Source: Gymnodinialimonas sp. 202GB13-11
Lineage (GTDB): Bacteria > Pseudomonadota > Alphaproteobacteria > Rhodobacterales > Rhodobacteraceae
Reading direction: 5' to 3'
DNA length: 64,000 nucleotides
NCBI RefSeq assembly: GCF_040932485.1
Contig: NZ_JBFRBH010000001.1
Location: forward strand, 372,001-436,000
The notes under the pieces are model-generated. The model was given only the letters and a program-made list of their open reading frames with translations. It had not been told where the DNA came from and ran no database searches. Shown here one piece after another: positions 11,593 through 20,006 of this stretch. A program made the position numbers and the translations under genes. Positions within the stretch are counted from its first letter, which is position 1, and every line of letters starts with the position of its first letter.

Positions 11593-14515
11593 GGGCGCGC
11601 CCTCCATCCTTGTCGAAGAAGACGGGGTCGCAGATTTCAACCTCCGCCGTAATGCCGCGCAGGGTGTCGACCATCTTGATGTGGTGGCCGATCCGCTCGC
11701 GCCCGCTTTTCAGAAAACCAAGCGCGATGAAATGGCCAAGCGTGGGGGAGAAGCCGACGGAGGTTACGTAGCCCTGATCGTTCACACGCGTCGTGTCTGC
11801 GTCACTGTCGAACAGATGCGCACCGGCGGTCAGTTCTTTCACCGCGCCGACCGGTTTGAGACCCACAAGCTGTTCGCGGTTGTCGTCCAACAGGCCGGGG
11901 CGGGTGGCGGCGGCCTTGCCGATGAAGTCCTTCTTCTTCGACATCATGCCCTGCATGCCGATATCAAACGCCGTGACGCGGCCGTGGATTTCGGAATGGG
12001 TGATGAAACCTTTCTCAAGCCGCAGGACATTGAGCGCCTCCATCCCGTAGGCCCCGCCGCCGAGCGCTTCGGCCCGGGCGACCAGATCGCGGTAGAGGGC
12101 ATCGCCATAGGCGGCGGGCACAGCGACCTCGTAGGCGTGTTCGCCAGAGAAGGAGATGCGGAAGAGGCGGCCTTCGATGCCGTGGATGCGGGCGGGGCCG
12201 CATTGCATGAAGGGGAAGGTCGCGTCGTCGATCGGGTCGTCGAGGATGCCGTTGAGCAGATCGCGGGCGTGCGGCCCGGCGACGGAGAACTGTGCCCATT
12301 GCTCGGTCACGGAAGTGAAGCGCACGTCGAGATCGGGGCGCAGACCTTGGGCCACGAATTCCATATGCGTCATGACGGGGCCCGCAAAGGCGGTGGTTGT
12401 GGTCATGACGTAATGGTTCTCCGCCAGACAGGCGGTGGTGCCGTCGTCCATCACATGCCCGTCTTCACGCAGCATGAGGCCGTAGCGGACGCGCCCCGGC
12501 TTCAGGGTCGAGAAGGTGTTCGTATATAAGAAGTCGAGGAACTTGCCCGCGTCAGGCCCCATGATCTCGATCTTGCCGAGGGTGGAGACATCGACCACGC
12601 CTACGGCATTGCGGACCATGTTGACTTCGCGGTCGCAGGATTGCCGCCAATGCGTCTCCCCCGGCAGCGGCACATAGGAGGGGCGATACCAGAGGCCCGC
12701 TTCAATCATCGGCGCGCCGCGGGATGTAACGGCCTTGTGGGACGTCGTGAAGCGTTCAGGGGCAAAGCCTTTGCCCTGTGCGCCTGCGCCCATTGTGGCG
12801 AGGGCCACGGGCGTGAAGGGGGGGCGGTAGGTGGTGGTGCCGGTTTCCGGTATGCCGCGACCGGTGGCGTCGGCCAGCACGGCCAGTGCGCCGATGTTGC
12901 TGGACTTGCCCTGATCCGGGGCCATGCCCTGCGTGGTGTAGCGCTTCATGTGCTCGACCGACTGGAAACCCTCAGCCGCCGATTGCTTGACGTCCTTCGT
13001 GGTCACATCATTGGCGAAGTCGAGCCACGCGCGGCCTTTGCCTTCGACCGCCCAGAGGGTGGTTTGACCACCGGTCTGATCCTCGGCCACGGGCAGGTCG
13101 GGCTTGCGCAGGCGTTTGCCGAGCGCCTTTAGCGCACGCTCAGCGGCGGAGATGCCGTCTTGCAGACAGCCCGAGGTGTCGTAGGTGCCTTGGCAGGCAC
13201 CGGCGGTGTGCAGGCCCTTGATTGCGCCATCGACCGGGACGAAAGCCGCAATCTCGGGGTTCCAGACGGGGCGCGCGCCTTGGTGGCAGGTCAGGTGGAG
13301 CGTGGGGTTCCAGCCGCCGGAGACGCCGAGGCAATCGGCCTCCACCCGGAATTCATTGTTGCCGTGGCGCACTTTTATTTCGCGCAGGCCCTGCCGCCCC
13401 TTGGAGCCGATGACCTGCGCGCCGCGATGGAGACGGTAGTCGCCGATCGCTTCTGCATCCTCGCGCGGGTCGATGACGGCGGCGACGTCGACGCCGGCCT
13501 CCAATAAGTCCAGCGCGGTGCGGTGGGCATCATCGTTGGTGGCGAAAAGCGCGACCTTCTCGCCCGGTGTGACGCCGTAGCGGTTCACGTAGGTCCGGAT
13601 GGCCGACGCCATCATGATGCCGGGGCGATCGTTGTCGGGGAAGGCGATGGGCCGTTCCAACGCGCCTGCGGCCAGCACGGCTTGACCGGCGCGGATACGC
13701 CAGAAGCACTCTCGGGGCAGGGCGGGATTGTGGGGCAGGTGGCTGCTGACACGCTCGACCGCGCCGAAGGTCAGACCGTCATAGACGCCGGTTGCGGTGG
13801 TGCGGGTCATGATGCGCACGCGGCCCGTGTCGCGCAGGGCGGTTTCGGTTTCCTCGACCCAGGTGTCGGCAGGCAGGCCGTCGATCATCTCGCCATCTGA
13901 CAAGAGCCGACCGCCAAGCGTGGTGGATTCCTCTACAAGAATAACCTCCGCGCCGGAGCGGGCGGCCGTGAGCGCGGCCATGAGGCCGGTCGGCCCGCCT
14001 CCGATGACCAGTACATCGCAGAAGGCAAAGGCGCGTTCGTTTTCCTCCGGGCTGGCCTCGCGCGTCATCCGGCCCAGACCGGCGGCGCGGCGGATTGTGG
14101 GCTCGTAGACCTTTTCCCAAAAGGCGCGGGGCCACATGAAGGTTTTGTAGTAGAAGCCCGCGCCGAGCCATGGCGACAGCAGATCATTGACGCTGAGCAG
14201 ATCCTTGTCGAGCGGGCCGATGTGGTTCTGGCTGCGCGTCTCCAACCCGGCGTACACCTCCTGCACCGTAGCGCGGACGTTGGGCAGCATCGCATTGCCC
14301 GCACCGACCTGGATGAGGGCGTTGGGCTCTTCCGAGCCTGCGGTCATCACACCACGGGGGCGGTGATATTTGAACGAGCGGCCCATCAGCTTCACGCCAT
14401 TGGCCATCAGGGCGGAGGCAACGGTGTCGCCCTTGAAGCCACTATACGGCGTGCCGTTGAAGTGGAACCGAACGGGCGTGTCGCGGTCGATCAGACCCTT
14501 GCCATCGAGCCTCAT
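11585..14515 (-). CDS. soxA: Sarcosine oxidase alpha subunit
   Basis: A large subunit of 976 residues. The N-terminal Fer2-like domain (GDTVASALMANG, SFKYHRPRG) is followed by an NAD/FAD Rossmann motif (VIGGGPTGLMAAL), a central pyridine nucleotide-disulfide reductase fold, and a C-terminal GcvT-like tetrahydrofolate-binding domain (KIEIMGPDAGKFLDFLYTN, SFSGEHAYEV). The complex oxidises sarcosine to glycine and passes the one-carbon unit to tetrahydrofolate. The start at 14515 overlaps the soxD stop as ATGA. A longer upstream frame is only a shadow of soxD. Confidence 0.96.
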   Translation of the reverse strand: MRLDGKGLIDRDTPVRFHFNGTPYSGFKGDTVASALMANGVKLMGRSFKYHRPRGVMTAGSEEPNALIQVGAGNAMLPNVRATVQEVYAGLETRSQNHIGPLDKDLLSVNDLLSPWLGAGFYYKTFMWPRAFWEKVYEPTIRRAAGLGRMTREASPEENERAFAFCDVLVIGGGPTGLMAALTAARSGAEVILVEESTTLGGRLLSDGEMIDGLPADTWVEETETALRDTGRVRIMTRTTATGVYDGLTFGAVERVSSHLPHNPALPRECFWRIRAGQAVLAAGALERPIAFPDNDRPGIMMASAIRTYVNRYGVTPGEKVALFATNDDAHRTALDLLEAGVDVAAVIDPREDAEAIGDYRLHRGAQVIGSKGRQGLREIKVRHGNNEFRVEADCLGVSGGWNPTLHLTCHQGARPVWNPEIAAFVPVDGAIKGLHTAGACQGTYDTSGCLQDGISAAERALKALGKRLRKPDLPVAEDQTGGQTTLWAVEGKGRAWLDFANDVTTKDVKQSAAEGFQSVEHMKRYTTQGMAPDQGKSSNIGALAVLADATGRGIPETGTTTYRPPFTPVALATMGAGAQGKGFAPERFTTSHKAVTSRGAPMIEAGLWYRPSYVPLPGETHWRQSCDREVNMVRNAVGVVDVSTLGKIEIMGPDAGKFLDFLYTNTFSTLKPGRVRYGLMLREDGHVMDDGTTACLAENHYVMTTTTAFAGPVMTHMEFVAQGLRPDLDVRFTSVTEQWAQFSVAGPHARDLLNGILDDPIDDATFPFMQCGPARIHGIEGRLFRISFSGEHAYEVAVPAAYGDALYRDLVARAEALGGGAYGMEALNVLRLEKGFITHSEIHGRVTAFDIGMQGMMSKKKDFIGKAAATRPGLLDDNREQLVGLKPVGAVKELTAGAHLFDSDADTTRVNDQGYVTSVGFSPTLGHFIALGFLKSGRERIGHHIKMVDTLRGITAEVEICDPVFFDKDGGRARG

Positions 14516-14775
14516 GCCTTCGCCTCCGATGCCAGCCGCGCGCCGTAGACCTCGTGGGTTGCTGTGTTGCGCTCCACCACAAGCCATGCGCCGCACCCGC
14601 CGCCATGATGCCAGAGTTCCTCCGTCCGACCAGCCGGGTTTTCGCGCAGGTGGATGAAGGCGTTCCATTCATCGGACCAAACCTCGCCCGCTGGGCGCTC
14701 TAGGCCGACAGCATGACCGCGGATGCTGAATTCGCGCTGGTCGCGATCTCCGCAAAGGGGGCAGGGGATGTGCAT
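14512..14775 (-). CDS. soxD: Sarcosine oxidase delta subunit
   Basis: An 87-residue zinc-binding subunit, the usual size. CPLCGDRDQREF supplies two Cys ligands. The later block LWHHGGGCGAWLVVERNT supplies a His and a Cys, which completes the expected Zn site. VWSDEWNAFIHLRENPAG is the family core. Its start overlaps the stop of the preceding secreted-protein gene by one base (TGATG), and its stop overlaps soxA. The protein is a cytoplasmic part of the alpha-beta-gamma-delta complex. Confidence 0.95.
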   Translation of the reverse strand: MHIPCPLCGDRDQREFSIRGHAVGLERPAGEVWSDEWNAFIHLRENPAGRTEELWHHGGGCGAWLVVERNTATHEVYGARLASEAKA

Positions 14776-15290
14776 CAGTTGGCCTCACAGGCGGAAGGAT
14801 GGGCGCGGTAGAGGAGGTAACGGGTGGCTTCACCTCGGATTTCAGCCAGCGATGTGGATTGATTGATCTCCCCCCCGCAGCCTTCGAGGGCAACGCGCAC
14901 ATACTCGGTTTCGATCAGGAGGCTCTCGCCGTCATAACGGACCACGTCGAAACTGCCGCCATCGCATTCCACGCCGAATTGCAGCGGTCCTGCAAAATTT
15001 CCGCCGATCTCCGTCATACGCAGGCCTGCGAACCCGCCGGTCAAAGCGCGGCCCTGACTGGCCATATCCGCGATGATCACGACTTCGGTGATCCTTGAAG
15101 TGGCGTGTGGTTCGGGGTCGAAATTCAAGGCGAGGCGTTCGACAAACTGGTTGGGATGCGCCGCCAGATGGGCCGCGTCATATTCGCGGACGAAGCAGCC
15201 TTCTGGCACTGTCTGTGCTGCCGCAGGTCCTAGGGAAAGGCCGCAAACCAACGACATAATCAAAGTGTTAGTGAAGGTTGTGCTGCGCAC
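14775..15290 (-). CDS. Secreted four-cysteine protein of unknown function inside the sox operon
   Basis: A 171-residue protein that I do not recognise. The GTG at 15290 is preceded by a strong ribosome site, GGAGG with a 6-base spacer. That start gives a textbook signal peptide: a basic N-terminus, then LIMSLVCGLSLG and a cleavage site after PAAAQ. Starting at ATG 15257 would remove most of the n-region. The mature part has four cysteines (EGCFV, VECDG, LEGCGG, SACEAN), so two disulfides are plausible in the periplasm. The gene overlaps the end of soxB by 23 bases and the start of soxD by one, so it is embedded in the operon. The usual order is soxB-soxD-soxA-soxG without such a gene. Confidence 0.8.
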   Translation of the reverse strand: MRSTTFTNTLIMSLVCGLSLGPAAAQTVPEGCFVREYDAAHLAAHPNQFVERLALNFDPEPHATSRITEVVIIADMASQGRALTGGFAGLRMTEIGGNFAGPLQFGVECDGGSFDVVRYDGESLLIETEYVRVALEGCGGEINQSTSLAEIRGEATRYLLYRAHPSACEAN

Positions 15291-16524
15291 CGGTCGCCTC
15301 CTCATCCAGAATGCCTTGGCCGGTGTTGAAACGATCCAATCGGAACTTTTCGGCGACTTCGTGTGGTCGGTCGGTGGCCAGAAGATGCGCAAAGCAATGG
15401 CCAGAGGCGGGCACGGCCTTGAACCCGCCATAGCACCAGCCACAATTGACGTAGAGCCCCTCGATATGCGTCCTGTCGATGATCGGCGAGCCATCTGGAG
15501 ACATGTCCATGATCCCGCCCCAGGACCGCAGCATCTTCGACTTCCCGATCATGGGCATAAGGGTCATTCCGGCCTCGACCACGTGTTCGGCCATGGGCAG
15601 GTTGCCCCGTGCTGCATAGCTTGAGTAGAAATCCAGATCACCGCCAAAGACCAGCCCGCCCTTGTCGGATTGGCTGATGTAGAAATGGCCCATGCCGTAG
15701 GTGATGACATGGTCAATCACCGGCTTCAGCCCCTCGGTCACGAAGGCTTGCAGGACGTGGCTTTCGATGGGCAGGCGCATCCCTGCCATGGCCGCCACCT
15801 GGCTAGAGCGGCCCGCGACGACGATGCCGACCTTTTTGGCCCGGATCGCCCCGCGTGAGGTTTGCACGCCTTTGACCACGCCATTTTCAATGTCGATGCC
15901 AGTGACTTCGCAATTCTGGATCAGATCGACGCCACGGCTATCGGCGCCGCGCGCGTAGCCCCAGGCGACCGCGTCGTGCCGGGCCGAGCCGCCGCGCGGA
16001 TGATAGAGGCCGCCGTAGATTGGAAAGCGGGTTTGTTCGAAATCGAGATAGGGCAGTTTTTCTCGTACACCTTCGCGATCGAGCAGAATCGCATCGTCAT
16101 CGCCCTGCGCATGCATGGCGTTGCCGCGCCGCACGAAAGCGTCACGCTGCCCGTCGGAATGGAACAGATTAATGATGCCGCGCTGGCTGTGCATCACGTT
16201 GTAATTGAGTGCGGGTTCCAAACCTTCCCACAGTTTCAGCGAATGGCTGTAGAACTGCGAGTTGCCATCGAGCATGTAATTGGCGCGCACAATCGTGGTG
16301 TTGCGCCCAACATTGCCGCCGCCCAGATGGCCCTTTTCGAGCACGGCGACATCGGTCAGCCCATGCTCGGACGCAAGGTAATGGGCAGTCGATAGGCCGT
16401 GACCACCGCCGCCAATGATAATGATATCGTAATCTGGCTTGGGATCCGGGTTACGCCAGGCGGGTTTCCAGCCCTTGTTGCCGGTCAAACCCTGCCACAG
16501 CACGTTCAGGCCGGAATAACGCAT
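15268..16524 (-). CDS. soxB: Sarcosine oxidase beta subunit
   Basis: A 418-residue FAD-dependent oxidoreductase of the DAO family. The dinucleotide-binding motif IIIGGGGHGLSTAHYLA is at residues 36-52. The flavin-attachment region includes GGNVGRNTTIVRANY, and the C-terminal DAO block YVNCGWCYGGFKA is present. The subunit carries the sarcosine-oxidising flavin. It is the first gene of the operon. The 118 bases upstream separate it from the TadE-like gene and hold no obvious terminator, so the operon promoter is probably there. Confidence 0.96.
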   Translation of the reverse strand: MRYSGLNVLWQGLTGNKGWKPAWRNPDPKPDYDIIIIGGGGHGLSTAHYLASEHGLTDVAVLEKGHLGGGNVGRNTTIVRANYMLDGNSQFYSHSLKLWEGLEPALNYNVMHSQRGIINLFHSDGQRDAFVRRGNAMHAQGDDDAILLDREGVREKLPYLDFEQTRFPIYGGLYHPRGGSARHDAVAWGYARGADSRGVDLIQNCEVTGIDIENGVVKGVQTSRGAIRAKKVGIVVAGRSSQVAAMAGMRLPIESHVLQAFVTEGLKPVIDHVITYGMGHFYISQSDKGGLVFGGDLDFYSSYAARGNLPMAEHVVEAGMTLMPMIGKSKMLRSWGGIMDMSPDGSPIIDRTHIEGLYVNCGWCYGGFKAVPASGHCFAHLLATDRPHEVAEKFRLDRFNTGQGILDEEATGAQHNLH

Positions 16525-16642
16525 GCTCGCCCCTTAACTCATTGCGGCATTGCGCCGACATCCGAGTTCGGACCTTAGCGGGGCTATGGGACGGGCGAAA
16601 GACTTGCCTGCGACACACGCCGGTCAGGGACCGACGCAGTCT

Positions 16643-17188
16643 TTAGGCGCACTGATCGCCGCCATAGGGGATGCGGCCTGCATAGCGGGGGCGGGTGACC
16701 GTGAAATTCTCAAAATCGAGGTCATTGACGCCCATGTTGAAGGCCGGATCATAGTTCACGAAGCTTTCAAGGATCACGAAGCGTTCGCCGATGGCGACTT
16801 CAGGAAGGCGGTCTGCGTAGGAGTCGAGGCTGGCGCCACAAAGCTGTGCAAGGGTGCCGGTGGCGTGGCTCCAAACCGTGGTGAACGAGCCGTCATTGGC
16901 GCGGTGCACCTCGGTTGCGCGCATCTGCACCCCGTCATGATCGCGGATCATCGCGGCAAGCATGTTGGCGTAACCGTCCATCGACGATTCCGGGATCTCA
17001 AACTCCTGACGCGAGATCAGGTCGGCGATGGTGTAGGTCGCTTTGATCGAGGTATTGTAGACACGGTAGGCGTCGAAGAACGAAAACGTGCCGACCCACG
17101 CCCAAACGAGGATTGGGAAAATGATCACGCTTTCAAAGGCCACTGCGGCCTTTTCGTTCCGTAGAAAGTTGGTGAGAAGTCGGTTCAT
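16643..17188 (-). CDS. TadE-like pseudopilin/pilus assembly protein
   Basis: A 181-residue protein with the TadE-type N-terminus: a short basic cytoplasmic stretch (MNRLLTNFLRNEKAA), then a hydrophobic helix carrying the conserved Glu (VAFESVIIFPILVWAW). The remainder is a periplasmic domain with no recognisable motif. TadE-like proteins are minor pilins or secreted components of tight-adherence (Flp) pili. It is the last of three co-oriented genes of this type. The ATPase, prepilin peptidase and secretin of a tad locus are not in the window. Confidence 0.8.
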   Translation of the reverse strand: MNRLLTNFLRNEKAAVAFESVIIFPILVWAWVGTFSFFDAYRVYNTSIKATYTIADLISRQEFEIPESSMDGYANMLAAMIRDHDGVQMRATEVHRANDGSFTTVWSHATGTLAQLCGASLDSYADRLPEVAIGERFVILESFVNYDPAFNMGVNDLDFENFTVTRPRYAGRIPYGGDQCA

Positions 17189-17200
17189 CTGATCTGCTCC

Positions 17201-17749
17201 TCAGCTCGGCTCGTTGACGAAGATGCTGCTTGCCATCATGTGCATGCCGCCGGATTCGTCCGTTGCAAGGTTCAGGCCAAAGCCCGAGAAAGGCAGGATG
17301 CGATCCACCACCAGGCAGGTGCGGATCAGAACAAATTCGTTGTTGCCGCCCTGATTGAATTCGTTGTCGGGCGTAATCACGATGTCATTTCCGCGCCCTG
17401 CACAGATCTGGTCATTCGACGGCATGGTGAATGTGTCGTCGATCACCTGCAGGTCGATGGTCAGAAGCGTTTCGCAGTTCGGCAGCAGGCTGGTATTGGC
17501 GCACATCGTGTCGCGCACTGCATCCGCGTCGGTCACAACGCCCTGCGCCAGACGCAGAACGCGCACGGACATATCCAGCGTACGCTCCAGCATGATCTGC
17601 CGGGTCAGGATGGCCGCCGTCTCAAACGCGGCCATGAACAGGAGCATCATCAGCGGGAACATGATGACCATCTCAAGGGTGGCCGTTCCGCCCTCATCCC
17701 GCCAGAAGCGTTTTACGTGCAGAGGCATTTTCATGGATGGCTCCGTCAC
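17201..17749 (-). CDS. TadE-family protein
   Basis: A 182-residue protein with the TadE motif GTATLEMVIMFPLMMLLFMA near the N-terminus, a Glu-containing first helix followed by a periplasmic domain with several cysteines (MCANTS, NCETL, ICAGRG, RTCLVV). The start is a GTG at 17749 overlapping the upstream stop as GTGA. The ATG at 17734 is an alternative. It is likely co-translated with the vWA protein and co-exported with its neighbour 16643-17188. Confidence 0.82.
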   Translation of the reverse strand: MTEPSMKMPLHVKRFWRDEGGTATLEMVIMFPLMMLLFMAAFETAAILTRQIMLERTLDMSVRVLRLAQGVVTDADAVRDTMCANTSLLPNCETLLTIDLQVIDDTFTMPSNDQICAGRGNDIVITPDNEFNQGGNNEFVLIRTCLVVDRILPFSGFGLNLATDESGGMHMMASSIFVNEPS

Positions 17750-19707
17750 TGGATCAGGCGAAGCTGGTTGATCGAGCGGGCGATGTTTTCAAACGCTTCG
17801 CTGATTTCCAGACCTTCGACGTTGTAATAGGTCGCGTCCGTCGTGGCGCAGTAGCGCATCACGGACTGACCGCCGCTTGGAGCCTCGAACGCAATGGCGT
17901 AGACGATGATCCCGGCCGCATTTGCCGCGTCACAGATGGCGCGTAGGTTGCGGTCGGCCTCGTTTCTGCCGGCATAAAGGTAGCTTGCGTTGTCATCGAC
18001 GAGGTTGAAGAAATCCCACTGGCCCGAGGCGTTGGCGGGTTGCCAGAACCATTCGTGCGCGATGCTGTCGGCGGTGATCTGGCCGAACAGGGCTGACCAG
18101 GTCATCAACGCCCCATCGGCGTTGCCGTTGCCATCCGCGTCTCGGTTGGCGGTTGGGTCGTACGCATTGGCGCGGTGCGCTTGCCATTCGGGCACCACGG
18201 TGACGCCATCAGCTTGTGCCAGGCCGTAGGCGGCCCATCCGCCAAACGGCGTATCCGACCAGGTGCCCCCGCCGTTGGTGCGCGGATCGCCCGAAGGGAT
18301 CCAGAAGCGCCCATCAGTGCCTTGATCTTCCCACCAGATCGAGAACCGGTCATCGCCAAAGCGCCAACGGTTGTCCTCGAAATAACCGGTCGACAAGACG
18401 CCATCGGCGCCCGCATGGCGGAAGATCGGGGCATAGCCGGTGCGGAACCCGATGTAGCGGGCCGCAGCAATGTTGGGCGCGTTGTCGAAGTAGAACGTGC
18501 CATTGTGTTCCCAGACATCACGCAAGTCATACTGGTTGGTGTTTGCCCCGTCCGTCATCATCACAACGACCTTGATCGTCTCGTCATCGAGGGTTGTGGA
18601 TGGATCGTTATCTACGAAGGGCGCGGGGCGGTCGTCGAAATCGGAATGCACCTGGCCAGATGCGATTAAACCGTTCACGGCAGGGTTTGCGGTCGGGTCC
18701 AGAAGCGCCACAGCCCAGTTCACGCCGAGGTCGATGGCCGTCCAGCCGCCGGTGCCGAGGCTGTTGATGTGGTTATGCAGGATGGTCTCGTCGTGCTGCC
18801 AAGGCAGGATGGCGCCGTATTGGTCTGTCTGACAATGGGGCGTGCCCATAAGCGCCTGGTTCGCACCCTCGTTGCCACGGTCCCAGTGCCCGAGGCGCTG
18901 GATCGGGACGGTTGGGTCAATGGCAGTTGTCAGAAAGTCAGACGCACCCCACGATGCGGCGCTCCACGAGGCCCATCCGTTTGACGGGTCGAAAGAATAG
19001 CTCGAGTCAACCGGCGTGAACCGGGCGCAATTCGATGCGGTATGGAGATCGTCGAACGTAAACACGCTGTCGATCATGTCGCCGCCGTTTACCCGGCCAT
19101 TGTAGGGAACGATTGATACCGACACGAGGTTGTCGGCGTTCAATGTCTCGTTCGCTGTGAGAACTTCGGTCACGAAGTCGCGCGCGGCGGGGCGCATGTT
19201 GGTCATGCGGTTGTTCGAGCCCATCGAGCCCGAAATATCGAGGACCATCGACACTTCGATGTTGCGCACACGCTCTTCCGCGGCGCCGATTGCGGGCGAT
19301 GTCATCACGCGCACGCCAAACAGGCTCATGAACATCGAGCGGACTTCAAGCTCCGCGTAGGCGTGCACGCGGCGGAAGTTCAGGCCCTCGTCCACGCGGA
19401 CATCGAGACGATAATCCTCGATCCCGGAAATTTCGAAATAGTTGCGAACCACGCCCTCTGGGTCATAGGGCTGGGTCAGCGAGGCGGCGGCGAGAATGGC
19501 GCGGTCGAGCGTATATTGCAGCTGCGTGCGCTGTGTTTCATAGCGCATCACGTCAATCGCAATGCCGCTGGCGCCGACCATCAAAATGAACATCAAAACG
19601 GCGAAGGCCGTAACTGTGCCCTCTTCCTTCTTTGCAAAACGCACCGGCGACAACCGTGCCGCCCAGGCGTTCGCAGACGTCGCCATCTTACTGACAAGGC
19701 CCATCAT
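17746..19707 (-). CDS. TadG-like protein with von Willebrand factor A domain
   Basis: A protein of about 653 residues. An N-terminal Flp-type helix (TAFAVLMFILMVGASGIAID) is followed by a vWA domain with the MIDAS motif DISGSMGS (Asp157, Ser159, Ser161 from this start) and a later MTDGANTNQYD. Such proteins accompany Tad/Flp pili and are thought to act at the envelope in adhesion or assembly. ATG 19707 is chosen because GGAGG lies 7 bases upstream. A second ATG follows at once. The longer frame upstream is cysteine- and His-rich and not credible. It heads the three-gene operon. Confidence 0.85.
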   Translation of the reverse strand: MMGLVSKMATSANAWAARLSPVRFAKKEEGTVTAFAVLMFILMVGASGIAIDVMRYETQRTQLQYTLDRAILAAASLTQPYDPEGVVRNYFEISGIEDYRLDVRVDEGLNFRRVHAYAELEVRSMFMSLFGVRVMTSPAIGAAEERVRNIEVSMVLDISGSMGSNNRMTNMRPAARDFVTEVLTANETLNADNLVSVSIVPYNGRVNGGDMIDSVFTFDDLHTASNCARFTPVDSSYSFDPSNGWASWSAASWGASDFLTTAIDPTVPIQRLGHWDRGNEGANQALMGTPHCQTDQYGAILPWQHDETILHNHINSLGTGGWTAIDLGVNWAVALLDPTANPAVNGLIASGQVHSDFDDRPAPFVDNDPSTTLDDETIKVVVMMTDGANTNQYDLRDVWEHNGTFYFDNAPNIAAARYIGFRTGYAPIFRHAGADGVLSTGYFEDNRWRFGDDRFSIWWEDQGTDGRFWIPSGDPRTNGGGTWSDTPFGGWAAYGLAQADGVTVVPEWQAHRANAYDPTANRDADGNGNADGALMTWSALFGQITADSIAHEWFWQPANASGQWDFFNLVDDNASYLYAGRNEADRNLRAICDAANAAGIIVYAIAFEAPSGGQSVMRYCATTDATYYNVEGLEISEAFENIARSINQLRLIQ

Positions 19708-19948
19708 GGCCTGCCCTCCAAAATCATGTACCCAACGGCAACAGTGCGAATTACGCACGTCGCCATTGATTTGTGTCACCGCAAAGCAAGGCAAAAATGG
19801 GGCGCAGTCGTGATGGATTGTGGCCATTCGCAGAAGACACCGAACCCGGATTGCTTGAATTTTGTGCAACGCATGGTTGCAAGGCGAGGCGTGCTGTGCC
19901 CTTGTTGTGGAGGGCGCACGCGGCCCCGAGGGCGCCTGTCAGCACGCG

Positions 19949-19977
19949 CCGGATGAACGCCAAAACGGCGCATCCGG
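19949..19977 (+). promoter_or_regulatory. Strong hairpin in the gdhA 5' leader
   Basis: CCGGATG, a two-A bulge and CGCC pair exactly with GGCG and CATCCGG around a 5-base loop, ending 29 bases before the gdhA ATG. No U-run follows. It lies in the 299-base gap between the vWA operon and gdhA, which otherwise shows no gene. It may affect translation or mRNA stability. Confidence 0.4.
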
Positions 19978-20006
19978 GCCGGGGCGAACGCGAAGGGAGA
20001 CGCGCC

